Positions 1 through 6,394 of a DNA stretch of 7,832 bases are shown here, in pieces. Below the pieces are notes generated by a model that was not told the origin of the DNA, searched no databases, and was given only the letters and a program-made list of their open reading frames with translations. Position numbers and translations under genes: made by a program. This DNA comes from Cellvibrionales bacterium (GTDB lineage: Bacteria; Pseudomonadota; Gammaproteobacteria; Pseudomonadales; JAHEGP01). The stretch's first letter is position 1. Each line of letters starts with the position of its first letter. The stretch spans positions 1 to 7,832 of the forward strand of contig JAHEGP010000151.1 in assembly GCA_024645065.1 (NCBI GenBank), written 5' to 3'.

Positions 1-251
1 AAACGATTCTCGAATCGTATTACCCCTGTAATCATAGTACCCCATGAGTATAAGGCATATAAAGACCGGGTCGAGTCGCTCTGGTTGGCTAGACATGAAT
101 TACTGGACTCATAAGTTTTTCTCTAACGCCATTTTGATATCGATTGCGATGGCGACGGTTAAAAAGTGACTGTTCTGCTCATCAGTCCAGTACGACGAAA
201 GATGCCTCATCCCGCGTGCTCTTCGCCCCGCATTCGGCGAACGGTGGACGA
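1..251. other. AT-richer stretch downstream of the SDR gene, no confident gene
   Basis: This stretch follows the stop codon of the short-chain dehydrogenase and is visibly more AT-rich than the genes beside it. Two weak minus-strand frames are visible. One starts with ATG at 96, begins MSSQPERLDP, and stays open for 32 codons to the window edge, so it could be the start of a further gene. The other spans 109-210 (33 residues, starting MRHLSSYWTD). Neither has a convincing ribosome binding site or a family I recognise. A 6-bp hairpin (TTCGCC/GGCGAA, 222-241) lies just after the SDR gene but has no T-run, so it is a poor intrinsic terminator. A perfect 7-bp dyad lies at 3-18. Confidence 0.4.
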
Positions 252-1013
252 TTAACCGGATATTCTCTCTCCATGGTCGACAATGATAGTCTGGCCATTA
301 ATTGCACTGGATGCGTCCGAGCACAAAAACATGGCAACTGAAGCCACCTCCTCCAGTGAGGTCAGTTTCCCTCCGGGTATTTTATTCGTCACTATTTCAA
401 TCCGTTGCTCCTTATCCGGAAAAGCGTTCCACGCATCGGTCAAGACGCTTCCGGGCGATAAAACGTTGACGCGAACGCCCAGGGAGCTCATTTCGATAGC
501 CAGGTGTCGGCACAGTGACTCGAGCGCGCCTTTTGAGGCACCCACCAGGGAGTAATTGGGGATTGCTCTATGAGCGCCCTCGGAAGACAGCGCGATGACG
601 CTGGCACCGTTGGCAAAAACTTCCCGGGCGCGAACCATCAAGTCAAAAAAGGCCCTCACGTTCAGGTTCATGGTCCAGTCCCAGTGTTTCAGCTGCATCT
701 GGTCGAAGGGTGCATGGATCCCGGTTGCAGCGCAATGAATCAGGCCGTCCAGGGTACTTCCCTGCAGGGTCTGATGGAGTGCATCAAACAGTTTGTCCAT
801 GCCCTTTTCCCGAGACAAGTCTGCACGCACGACAGACAGTCGGGTGTCACCCCGTTCAGCCTGCAAAAGCTCGGCACTTTTCTGATCGCGGACGTAATTG
901 GCGATAACCGTCGCCCCACCCTCTACCAACGCCCTTGTTATCGCCAGGCCTATTCCCCGGGTACCACCGGTCACCAAAATTGTCTTGCCCGCAACGGAAA
1001 AGGACGGGTTCAC
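252..1013 (-). CDS. SDR-family oxidoreductase, FabL-like (Y-x6-K) putative enoyl-ACP reductase
   Basis: This 253-residue protein is a classical-length short-chain dehydrogenase/reductase with a Rossmann fold. The cofactor-binding glycine motif TGGTRGIG is at residues 15-22, and the C-terminal GQTIIVD segment is typical of the family. The catalytic pair is Tyr154 and Lys161, spaced Y-x6-K. The usual SDR spacing is Y-x3-K, and here the Y-x3-K position is Val157. Y-x6-K is the arrangement known from FabI and from Bacillus FabL. Other FabL-like features are HWDWTMN (110-116), NYSLVGASKGALE (153-165) and the NAFPD region (196-200). I infer NAD(P)H-dependent reduction of an enoyl-ACP in the cytoplasm. 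A 3-ketoacyl-ACP reductase role cannot be excluded. The start is GTG at 1013, inside a GTGA that overlaps the stop of the upstream dehydratase gene, which implies translational coupling. It is the last clear gene of the FAS-like locus. Confidence 0.92.
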   Translation of the reverse strand: MNPSFSVAGKTILVTGGTRGIGLAITRALVEGGATVIANYVRDQKSAELLQAERGDTRLSVVRADLSREKGMDKLFDALHQTLQGSTLDGLIHCAATGIHAPFDQMQLKHWDWTMNLNVRAFFDLMVRAREVFANGASVIALSSEGAHRAIPNYSLVGASKGALESLCRHLAIEMSSLGVRVNVLSPGSVLTDAWNAFPDKEQRIEIVTNKIPGGKLTSLEEVASVAMFLCSDASSAINGQTIIVDHGERISG

Positions 1014-1468
1014 GCCCCCGCCCCCGGTTTGGTCCTGTTCCAGAATTCCAGCAAAACCGGATCGATATCGGGTAAACCAAGTCTGTCCTTGCTTTCGAAG
1101 GCGAACAGCAATTCTGCAGTGGCCACCTGCGCACCATCGCGCTCGGTGCTCGCCTTGATGCGCGCCAGTCTGGACTGAGATGATAGGATGTCAGCCCTGA
1201 TATCCAATAACTCTCCGGGCCTGACCCAGTCGCGAAAAACGGCATTCTTTATCTGAATCAGCATCGCCGAGTTAGGCTCGTGCGGGCGGCTCGACAGGCA
1301 AAGACCCGCTGCCTGGCCCATCATTTCAGTCAGTAAAACCCCCGGCACTACCGGGAACTGCGGAAAGTGGTCTGCAAATATCTCAAGGTCTCGCGGCCAT
1401 GTCATCTGGCACTGAATGCTCAGGCCAGGATCAAGGGAAATGATTCTGTCGACAAAGCGGTATCTCAT
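1010..1468 (-). CDS. FabZ-like 3-hydroxyacyl-ACP dehydratase (hotdog fold)
   Basis: The 152-residue product matches the usual size of FabZ-type hotdog dehydratases, which remove water from 3-hydroxyacyl-ACP to give trans-2-enoyl-ACP in the cytoplasm. The N-terminus MRYRFVDRI is typical of this family. The active-site block follows: DHFPQFPVVPGVLLTE, with His34 and Glu48 spaced 14 residues apart, as in FabZ, and the PVVPGV turn at 39-44. GQAAG follows at 51-55. The ATG at 1468 was chosen because the protein aligns with the family from its first residues; only a weak AGG lies upstream. Its TGA overlaps the GTG start of the SDR gene by 4 bp. That pairing fits consecutive dehydration and enoyl reduction on the ACP encoded just upstream. 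A specialised rather than housekeeping FabZ is likely, because no lipid A genes (lpxD, lpxA) flank it. Confidence 0.93.
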   Translation of the reverse strand: MRYRFVDRIISLDPGLSIQCQMTWPRDLEIFADHFPQFPVVPGVLLTEMMGQAAGLCLSSRPHEPNSAMLIQIKNAVFRDWVRPGELLDIRADILSSQSRLARIKASTERDGAQVATAELLFAFESKDRLGLPDIDPVLLEFWNRTKPGAGA

Positions 1469-1706
1469 GGGCAGGCCTGTATAGTTTCGGAATCGGGAAG
1501 GTAGCAGCGACAGAGCAGGAGATTAGCTGTTTCTGGTGGCACAGGCATTACCGTCGTGGTGACTTTGCGGGCCAGAGTCGAGCGCTTTCAGCCAGGCCCG
1601 ACAAATAGTGCGCGAAGTGTCCTGCCGGGTTCAATCTCCGGCGGTATCGTTCCGGCGGGTACCCCAGCCTTTTGGTCCACGACTGCCCGTGACAGCTGCG
1701 GCTTGC
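1469..1706. other. 238-bp spacer between ACP and dehydratase genes, no confident gene
   Basis: The spacer is unusually long for an otherwise compact locus and is GC-rich like the genes around it. On the minus strand, one frame reads as protein-like from within the end of the ACP gene to a TGA at 1588-1590, containing for example AGVPAGTIPPEIEPGRT. It has no ATG; the only usable start is a GTG at 1680, giving 30 residues with no clear ribosome binding site. A different frame is open for about 35 codons further downstream, after a TGA. I recognise no family in either. It may be a gene remnant or simply untranslated mRNA. I saw no good terminator or promoter. Confidence 0.4.
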
Positions 1707-1970
1707 TTAAGTTACCTCGCCCAGCAACGCATCGGCATCAACCAGGATTTTCAGTATATCGGAAACTGTGGCAAAAGAGCCGATGGTTTCCTCTTCGAGG
1801 ATGATGCCGAACCGTTCATCCAGCTCCGCCATCAGGAGTAAGACACCCATGGAATCCCACCACTCGAGGTCTTTCAATTCTGTCTCGGGCTGGACCTGGT
1901 CCTCGGGGGCATTGATCGCAGATGCTATCATTGACAAAGCCTGCGATGTGGATATTTGACTCTCCGCCAT
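1707..1970 (-). CDS. Stand-alone acyl carrier protein
   Basis: This 87-residue acidic protein has the size and helical pattern of an acyl carrier protein. The phosphopantetheine attachment site is Ser40 in WWDSMGVLLLMAELDERFG (residues 37-55). The DSM-G there corresponds to the DSL motif of housekeeping AcpP, and the flanking ELDERFGI is typical of ACP helix II. It would carry the growing acyl chain as a thioester between the KASIII, dehydratase and reductase encoded beside it. A phosphopantetheinyl transferase must act from elsewhere, as none is in the window. The ATG at 1970 is preceded at suitable spacing by GAGAGA, a good ribosome binding site. A candidate promoter lies about 50-80 bp upstream. 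The WDSM variant and the neighbours resemble ACPs dedicated to glycan or specialised-metabolite loci more than AcpP, which normally sits beside fabG and fabF. Confidence 0.92.
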   Translation of the reverse strand: MAESQISTSQALSMIASAINAPEDQVQPETELKDLEWWDSMGVLLLMAELDERFGIILEEETIGSFATVSDILKILVDADALLGEVT

Positions 1971-1985
1971 GTTTTCTCTCTACGT
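1968..1985 (-). promoter_or_regulatory. Ribosome binding site and start of the ACP gene
   Basis: On the minus strand the sequence GTAGAGAGAAAACATG places a purine-rich GAGAGA a few bases before the ATG. This is the strongest Shine-Dalgarno-like site in the FAS-like locus and fixes the ACP start. Confidence 0.6.
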
Positions 1986-2022
1986 CTTCCAAAGTGTTCA
2001 ATGGGATACGGGTAACAATTAA

Positions 2023-2052
2023 AATATAGGTGAAAAATGGCGCTGTTGTAAC
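2023..2052 (-). promoter_or_regulatory. Candidate sigma70-type promoter for the ACP gene
   Basis: On the minus strand GTTACA (2047-2052, 4 of 6 to the -35 consensus) is separated by 18 bp from TATATT (2023-2028, 5 of 6 to the -10 consensus). Transcription would start near 2016, leaving a leader of about 45 nt before the ACP gene. The -35 overlaps a small dyad, CTGTT-AC-AACAG, which could be an operator. This is a consensus match only. Confidence 0.35.
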
Positions 2053-2124
2053 AGAAAGTGGGTTTTAGCGCTGGATTATCACTTCCACCGCCTGCTTCCC
2101 TGGCGGACGGCAGCGCCATACCGG

Positions 2125-2155
2125 AAAAAGCCTGATAATTTTATCCCATCCGGCT
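2125..2155 (-). terminator. Terminator-like hairpin downstream of the KASIII gene
   Basis: About 9 bases after the KASIII stop, the minus strand has AGCC-G-GAT, a loop, then ATC-A-GGCT followed by TTTT. The outer stem is 4 bp (2152-2155 with 2129-2132). An internal mismatch and a 3-bp inner stem follow, and the T-run is at 2125-2129. The stem is weak in GC, so partial rather than complete termination is more likely. Confidence 0.4.
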
Positions 2156-2163
2156 CATTGGAA

Positions 2164-3192
2164 TCATTCTGTGGCGTACTCGGAGTGCAAAAATACAGTC
2201 TCTGGATTCACCGCGAGCAGCGTCGACCCCCAGGACAAACCAACACCGTATCCCAGCAACATCACTGTTTCCGCCGACTCCCGTTGTTTGCTTTGGTAAT
2301 GAAGGGTCATCGCCAAAGGCACCGAGGGGCCGCCTGCATTACCGTATTCCCCCAGGATGATCGGTGTTTTGGCGGCGGGTAGCCCGCATTTTTTTGCTAT
2401 GTGGAGCATCATAAACTGGTTTGACTGGTGGAATATAAAGGCGTCAATGTCATCGATTTCCCGACCCATGAGGGTTAGCGTATCCTGAATCAACAAGGGT
2501 ACTTTCTGAATGGTGAAATTAAATAAATTGGCGCCATTCATATGCAAGTAATTGTCTCGTTCTTCCTCAGGCCGGGGCTGCCTGAAGCCTCGCCCGGGAA
2601 TAATCAAATCTTGATACCCCTTACCGTCCGAGTGCAGGGAAAAACCCCATTGATCATCACCCTCACGCTCTAGTGCAGTCGCTGAGCCGGCATCGCCAAA
2701 AAGCAACGCCGTGGCCCTGTCCCTGGGATAGGTGATGAGAGACGGTGTTTCACCGTGCATCACCAGAACCCTCCTGGTGGCGCCGGTTTGAATCATCATT
2801 GACGCCAACCACAGCGCATAGGGATAGCCTGAACACCCAAGCCCCACGTCGAAAACCGCACAGCTGAGGGGCAGGCCCAGGTCACGATGGAGCAAGGACG
2901 CGGTGCTGGGCAAAAAATAGTCGGGGGTCTGGGTCACGAAAATCAGAGCATCCACGGTGTCGGGCGACCACTGAAGCTGCTCCAGCAGCTGCTTTCCCGC
3001 CTGCAAGCACAGGTCGCTTGAGCAGGTATCATCGCCGACGACGCGCCGTTGCCTGATTCCCGCTATCGTGACAACCTTTTTCACCTCCTGGGGGTCGAAG
3101 TTGTCCGAATCCCTAACATTATCGAAGACTTTGTCGGGGACGCAGGTAGCGACGCCCTTTAGAGTTACTCCACTCAGTATTGCAGTAGTCAT
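2164..3192 (-). CDS. 3-oxoacyl-ACP synthase III family (FabH-like KASIII)
   Basis: This 342-residue protein is a thiolase-fold condensing enzyme of the KASIII type. These enzymes start chains by joining an acyl-CoA to malonyl-ACP. The triad is intact: Cys120 in GLGCSGYPYAL, His255 in FHQSNQF and Asn285 in YGNAGGPSVPLAM. The His-Asn distance of 30 matches E. coli FabH and the Cys-His distance of 135 is close to its 132. The FGDAGSATAL segment (166-174) is also family-typical. It is about 25 residues longer than E. coli FabH. From memory, the HMNGANLFNFTIQ segment (217-229) and FHQSNQFMM resemble KASIII homologues in O-antigen, flagellin-glycan and specialised-metabolite loci more than housekeeping FabH. 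The ATG at 3192 fits the family N-terminus, though its ribosome binding site is weak. It heads the FAS-like locus, separated from the ACP gene by 193 bp. Confidence 0.95.
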   Translation of the reverse strand: MTTAILSGVTLKGVATCVPDKVFDNVRDSDNFDPQEVKKVVTIAGIRQRRVVGDDTCSSDLCLQAGKQLLEQLQWSPDTVDALIFVTQTPDYFLPSTASLLHRDLGLPLSCAVFDVGLGCSGYPYALWLASMMIQTGATRRVLVMHGETPSLITYPRDRATALLFGDAGSATALEREGDDQWGFSLHSDGKGYQDLIIPGRGFRQPRPEEERDNYLHMNGANLFNFTIQKVPLLIQDTLTLMGREIDDIDAFIFHQSNQFMMLHIAKKCGLPAAKTPIILGEYGNAGGPSVPLAMTLHYQSKQRESAETVMLLGYGVGLSWGSTLLAVNPETVFLHSEYATE

Positions 3193-3316
3193 GCAGTTTA
3201 CCCAGCAAGATTATTCGGATTTCCAGGCACGGCGCGAAAACGGCTTGCAGTCATCACGTCCGCCTGTTTTTGCCGGGCCGCGATGTAGATTGGCCGGCTG
3301 CAGCAACAGGCGCTGT

Positions 3317-3440
3317 CGATTGCCCCAGGCCAAATTCACGCGACAGGCATTGCCCTGCCCTTGGGCATTGAATTGGCTTGCCAACTCCAGACCGCATTTC
3401 ACAGCCCTGCTGCCTCAATCCTAGTCCGATTACCCCAGGC
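3317..3440. repeat. Imperfect 14-bp direct repeat in the spacer
   Basis: CGATTGCCCCAGGC at 3317-3330 recurs as CGATTACCCCAGGC at 3427-3440, a 13 of 14 match 110 bp apart. Each copy is followed shortly by CAAATTCA or CCAATTCA, so the similarity extends a little further with a small insertion. This may be the trace of a duplicated unit. Confidence 0.55.
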
Positions 3441-3452
3441 TGGCCAATTCAA
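3368..3452. repeat. 15-bp imperfect inverted repeat in the spacer
   Basis: TTGAATTGGCTTGCC at 3368-3382 is the inverse of GGCTGGCCAATTCAA at 3438-3452, with 13 of 15 positions pairing, including 10 uninterrupted. The intervening 55 bp carry no T-run at either end. The structure is not a standard terminator and could be a small dispersed repeat element or a structured RNA. Confidence 0.55.
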
Positions 3453-3502
3453 ATCTGGCAACTGGCGCCTGCCACTGAACAGGCAGTAGCGGGCAAGCAG
3501 TA

Positions 3503-6394
3503 TCAGGGATAGCTTTTCTGAGCATGCTGCCTTTTAAAGCGGCTCACGTCGCCAACTACAGGCTTTTCAGCCCATGCCCCGGGTGCAGACTTCCGCGCAC
3601 CCGCCTGGGTAACGACCAGCGCTCGCCGGGGTAAGGGTAGAAAGTTGTCGCGGTAAAAGCCCTGCCACTGCGCGAGTTCAAGTTGCTGTAATGCCTGGGT
3701 AAGCTGCTCCCGGCGGTCAAAATTCTGATAATCCTGGCGGATCTGATCCCAAAAATAACCAGCCTCACTGTCCAGGTTCTTATGGGGCCGGTTGATCAAA
3801 CTCACCAGCGCACTCCTATGCTTGTCGAATTCCGCCGGGGTCATTTCAGCTACAGTGCGCCCGAACTGTTGCATCAACTCTTCGCTGGCCTGCACCAGGG
3901 TCGCGGCGTCCGCCACCGGCGACTGCACGATAAAGCTGAGGCCAGGCCAGCGCTCTAACACCGTCGCCGCCGCGTAAACGACATAACCCAGTTGCTGCTC
4001 AGTGCGCAGGGATTGGTAGTAGGGTGTCTGGATGATTTGCCCGGTGAGCCCCATCAGCACCCGCTGGTGATTATCATCCGAGTCTCCCTGCACGTAGTAA
4101 ACGATCGCGGCGTCAGCGTGCTCCAGGGCGAGCGGATAGCGCCAGCGCCGGTCGTCATCGAGCAATGTCAACTCAACGCCCGGCAGCGCCACGGCACCAG
4201 TGCTGCCCCGCAACAAGGGCTGCAAATGCTGCCCCAGCGCTAGCGCCTGCTGCGTCGAGGTATTGCCGTAAGACAACACATCGACGCGGATACTGGCGAG
4301 AAATCGGGCGCGATAGGCCTCCAGGTCCCGGGGACCGAGAGCCGCAATGGCCGCCAGTTTTGCATCCTCATTCCAATACGGTGTGTAGAGTGCGTCCCGC
4401 AGGGCTCCCGGTAGATAGGTATAGGGCGCCTTGAGCTTGCTATTTTGCCAATTACGGATCATTCGCTGCTTGATGTCGTCAAAGCGCCCCGGATCTATCG
4501 GCGACCGCTGGATCTCATCGAGCATCAACTTCAGCAATTGCTCTTGCTTGTCGCTAAATCCGTCGATTGCAACATGCAGACCACTCCTGGAATGGCGAAC
4601 CTCTGTGGTAAAACCGGCCAACAGGGCGGGGTATAACTTTGGGTTGAGCGAATCCGCCACGACCGCTGCATAAAGTTGCAACAACACCGCATGGCGCGCG
4701 CTGTCATTGGCCAGTGGACTGTGGAGACCGAGCCGCAGGCTGGCTCGCGGCGCGGCAAATTGTGGGTCGTCTCCATGCCACAAGCGCAGCTTGTCCAGAT
4801 CCAGCAAGCGCTCTGGTGTCACTTCCGCCCGGCTGGCGACCTGGCGCTCGAAGTTTCCAGGGATGAAGGGGTTGGCCCGGGGCATGACAATGTCGGGATT
4901 GACTCCAGCCTCCTGCCATTGTTTCAACTGCGCGGCTCCCAGCGGGCGCACGGAATACGGCGTCTGATAGTGTGGTGACACCGCGTCGGCAGCAAGCCCT
5001 GGCCCGGTAACGGTCACCAGCACATTATCGGGCCTCAGCAGGGCGAGGAATTCAGCGTACAAAGCGGGATCGTATTCAGTCAGAGCATAGGGCCCTTGCA
5101 ACACCATGGAGGGCGGGTAGTGCTCCAAAGCGCCTGCAACGCCCAGGACGTAATGGATATTCTCGCTTTTTTCCTGGAATTGAAACTGGATATCTGCGAT
5201 CTGTCGCTGCTCTTCAAAGCGCTGCCTGTTGATTCCCTCGACAGCGATTCGATTAATGCCCTGGAACACCGCCTCTACTACCTGGTCGCGGGCCGCGAAT
5301 CCCGCCTCAGTCAGGCTGATCGAAATGGTGAGGGCGCTTCCTCCGCGATATTCAAGGCCGGCCCCCGCCGCCAGTCCGTCAGCCCAGCCTTTGCTCTTGA
5401 GAAACTGCAGCAGGCTGCCCTCTCCCTCGTGCCCGAGCACATCGCCCAGCATATGCACTGGCTTGGCCTGCCAGGCAAGCCGTGATTCCGGCACCGGAAA
5501 TACCATATCCAGTTTGCGTATATCCTGCTGAGGCGTAATGCGTACCTCCATCGGCAAGCTGTCCGGGCGGAACAGAGGCACCCCGATAGCGGTTGGCGTC
5601 AGCTCGCGATCCGGAACTGCCGCGAAGTGTTGCTCGACCATCGCCCGGAGCACCACGGTGGGCTCCGGGCCCAGCACCACCAGGTTCATGACATTAGCCG
5701 AATAACGGGACTCGTAGAAGGTTATCAGGTCGTCGCGAAGCTTTGCGCCGGGGCTTTCCGCGAGGGTATCAAGACTGCCAACGGAAAACTGTGCGAAGGG
5801 GTGTTCGGGATTGATTACCGCCTTGAATACATCCAATCCCCGCCGCGCCTCATCATTGTATTTGGCGCGATACTCGGACTCCACCGCGTGCTTCTCCCGA
5901 TCGACATATTTGGCGGTAAACAGCGGGCTGATAAAAAACTGGCTGAAGCGATCCAGGGCCGGCTCAAGGTAGGGCGCACTGATGTCAAAAAAGTAGTTGG
6001 TATTTTCAAAGCTGGTAAAAGCGTTGTGCTGCCCGCCATGGGTGGCGATATATTCCTGGTATTCACCGGCGACGGGGAATTTTTCTGTACCGAGAAAAAG
6101 CATATGCTCAAGAAAATGTGCCAGCCCCTGGCGATCGGCCGGGTCATCCTGGCTGCCCGTAGCGACATTGAGGCTCACTGCGGCCTTTTTCGCTTCGGGA
6201 TCTGAGATTACCAGTACCTGCAGGCGATTAGGCAGCTCGAAATATTGATAGCTTCGCTGGTCGTTGGGGCTCTGAACAACTTCACCGGAAAATTCTTGCG
6301 CGGGTGTCGCCGCAGTCTCGGGGAGTGTGGAATTGCAGGCCGCCAGTGACAGCACCAGCCCTAACAGAAAAACGCGACAGTAATGCAGCTTCAT
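3503..6394 (-). CDS. Pitrilysin-like M16 family zinc metalloprotease, predicted lipoprotein
   Basis: The 963-residue protein is almost exactly the length of E. coli pitrilysin (962) and belongs to the insulinase/pitrilysin M16 family, which degrades peptides inside a closed chamber. The inverted zinc motif HxxEH is His93-Phe-Leu-Glu96-His97, at 6104-6118. The third zinc ligand is predicted to be Glu174 in AVESEYRAKYND, 77 residues after His97, the same spacing as in pitrilysin. The C-terminal half has the conserved LRTEQQLGYVVYAA segment. The N-terminus is a lipoprotein signal: a short basic start, a hydrophobic core and the lipobox LAAC with Cys20. Asn follows the Cys, rather than Asp, so outer-membrane sorting is likely, with the enzyme facing the periplasm (inference). 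Its ATG overlaps the stop of the upstream perM-like gene as ATGA, implying translational coupling. The frame is intact throughout. Confidence 0.96.
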   Translation of the reverse strand: MKLHYCRVFLLGLVLSLAACNSTLPETAATPAQEFSGEVVQSPNDQRSYQYFELPNRLQVLVISDPEAKKAAVSLNVATGSQDDPADRQGLAHFLEHMLFLGTEKFPVAGEYQEYIATHGGQHNAFTSFENTNYFFDISAPYLEPALDRFSQFFISPLFTAKYVDREKHAVESEYRAKYNDEARRGLDVFKAVINPEHPFAQFSVGSLDTLAESPGAKLRDDLITFYESRYSANVMNLVVLGPEPTVVLRAMVEQHFAAVPDRELTPTAIGVPLFRPDSLPMEVRITPQQDIRKLDMVFPVPESRLAWQAKPVHMLGDVLGHEGEGSLLQFLKSKGWADGLAAGAGLEYRGGSALTISISLTEAGFAARDQVVEAVFQGINRIAVEGINRQRFEEQRQIADIQFQFQEKSENIHYVLGVAGALEHYPPSMVLQGPYALTEYDPALYAEFLALLRPDNVLVTVTGPGLAADAVSPHYQTPYSVRPLGAAQLKQWQEAGVNPDIVMPRANPFIPGNFERQVASRAEVTPERLLDLDKLRLWHGDDPQFAAPRASLRLGLHSPLANDSARHAVLLQLYAAVVADSLNPKLYPALLAGFTTEVRHSRSGLHVAIDGFSDKQEQLLKLMLDEIQRSPIDPGRFDDIKQRMIRNWQNSKLKAPYTYLPGALRDALYTPYWNEDAKLAAIAALGPRDLEAYRARFLASIRVDVLSYGNTSTQQALALGQHLQPLLRGSTGAVALPGVELTLLDDDRRWRYPLALEHADAAIVYYVQGDSDDNHQRVLMGLTGQIIQTPYYQSLRTEQQLGYVVYAAATVLERWPGLSFIVQSPVADAATLVQASEELMQQFGRTVAEMTPAEFDKHRSALVSLINRPHKNLDSEAGYFWDQIRQDYQNFDRREQLTQALQQLELAQWQGFYRDNFLPLPRRALVVTQAGARKSAPGAWAEKPVVGDVSRFKRQHAQKSYP

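Larger units (their letters stand above)
3193..3502. other. 310-bp repeat-bearing spacer between the protease and KASIII genes
   Basis: The spacer separates two unrelated gene groups. After the protease stop, a 5-bp hairpin (GCCTG/CAGGC, 3467-3484) lacks a T-run. Two repeat features lie in the middle and are listed separately. A minus-strand GTG frame (3211-3402, 63 residues) is open, with no recognised family and no good ribosome binding site; I do not call it a gene. Just before KASIII a weak promoter-like pair occurs on the minus strand: TTTCGC (3234-3239) and AATAAT (3210-3215), 18 bp apart. Confidence 0.4.

Noticed and set aside
222..241. Intrinsic terminator after the SDR gene
   Set aside because: The 6-bp stem TTCGCC/GGCGAA is perfect, but no T-run follows on the minus strand.
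570..1178. 202-codon plus-strand frame
   Set aside because: It lies antisense to the SDR and dehydratase genes, both with clear catalytic motifs. Its translation shows no recognisable domain and is a by-product of their codon usage.
856..1245. 129-codon minus-strand frame
   Set aside because: It overlaps the dehydratase and SDR genes in another frame, and its Arg/Trp/Pro-rich sequence fits no family.
5096..5485. 129-codon plus-strand frame
   Set aside because: It lies antisense within the intact M16 gene, and its translation mirrors the complement of conserved protease codons.
5627..6205. 192-codon plus-strand frame
   Set aside because: It is entirely antisense to the N-terminal zinc-binding half of the M16 protease and has no family features.
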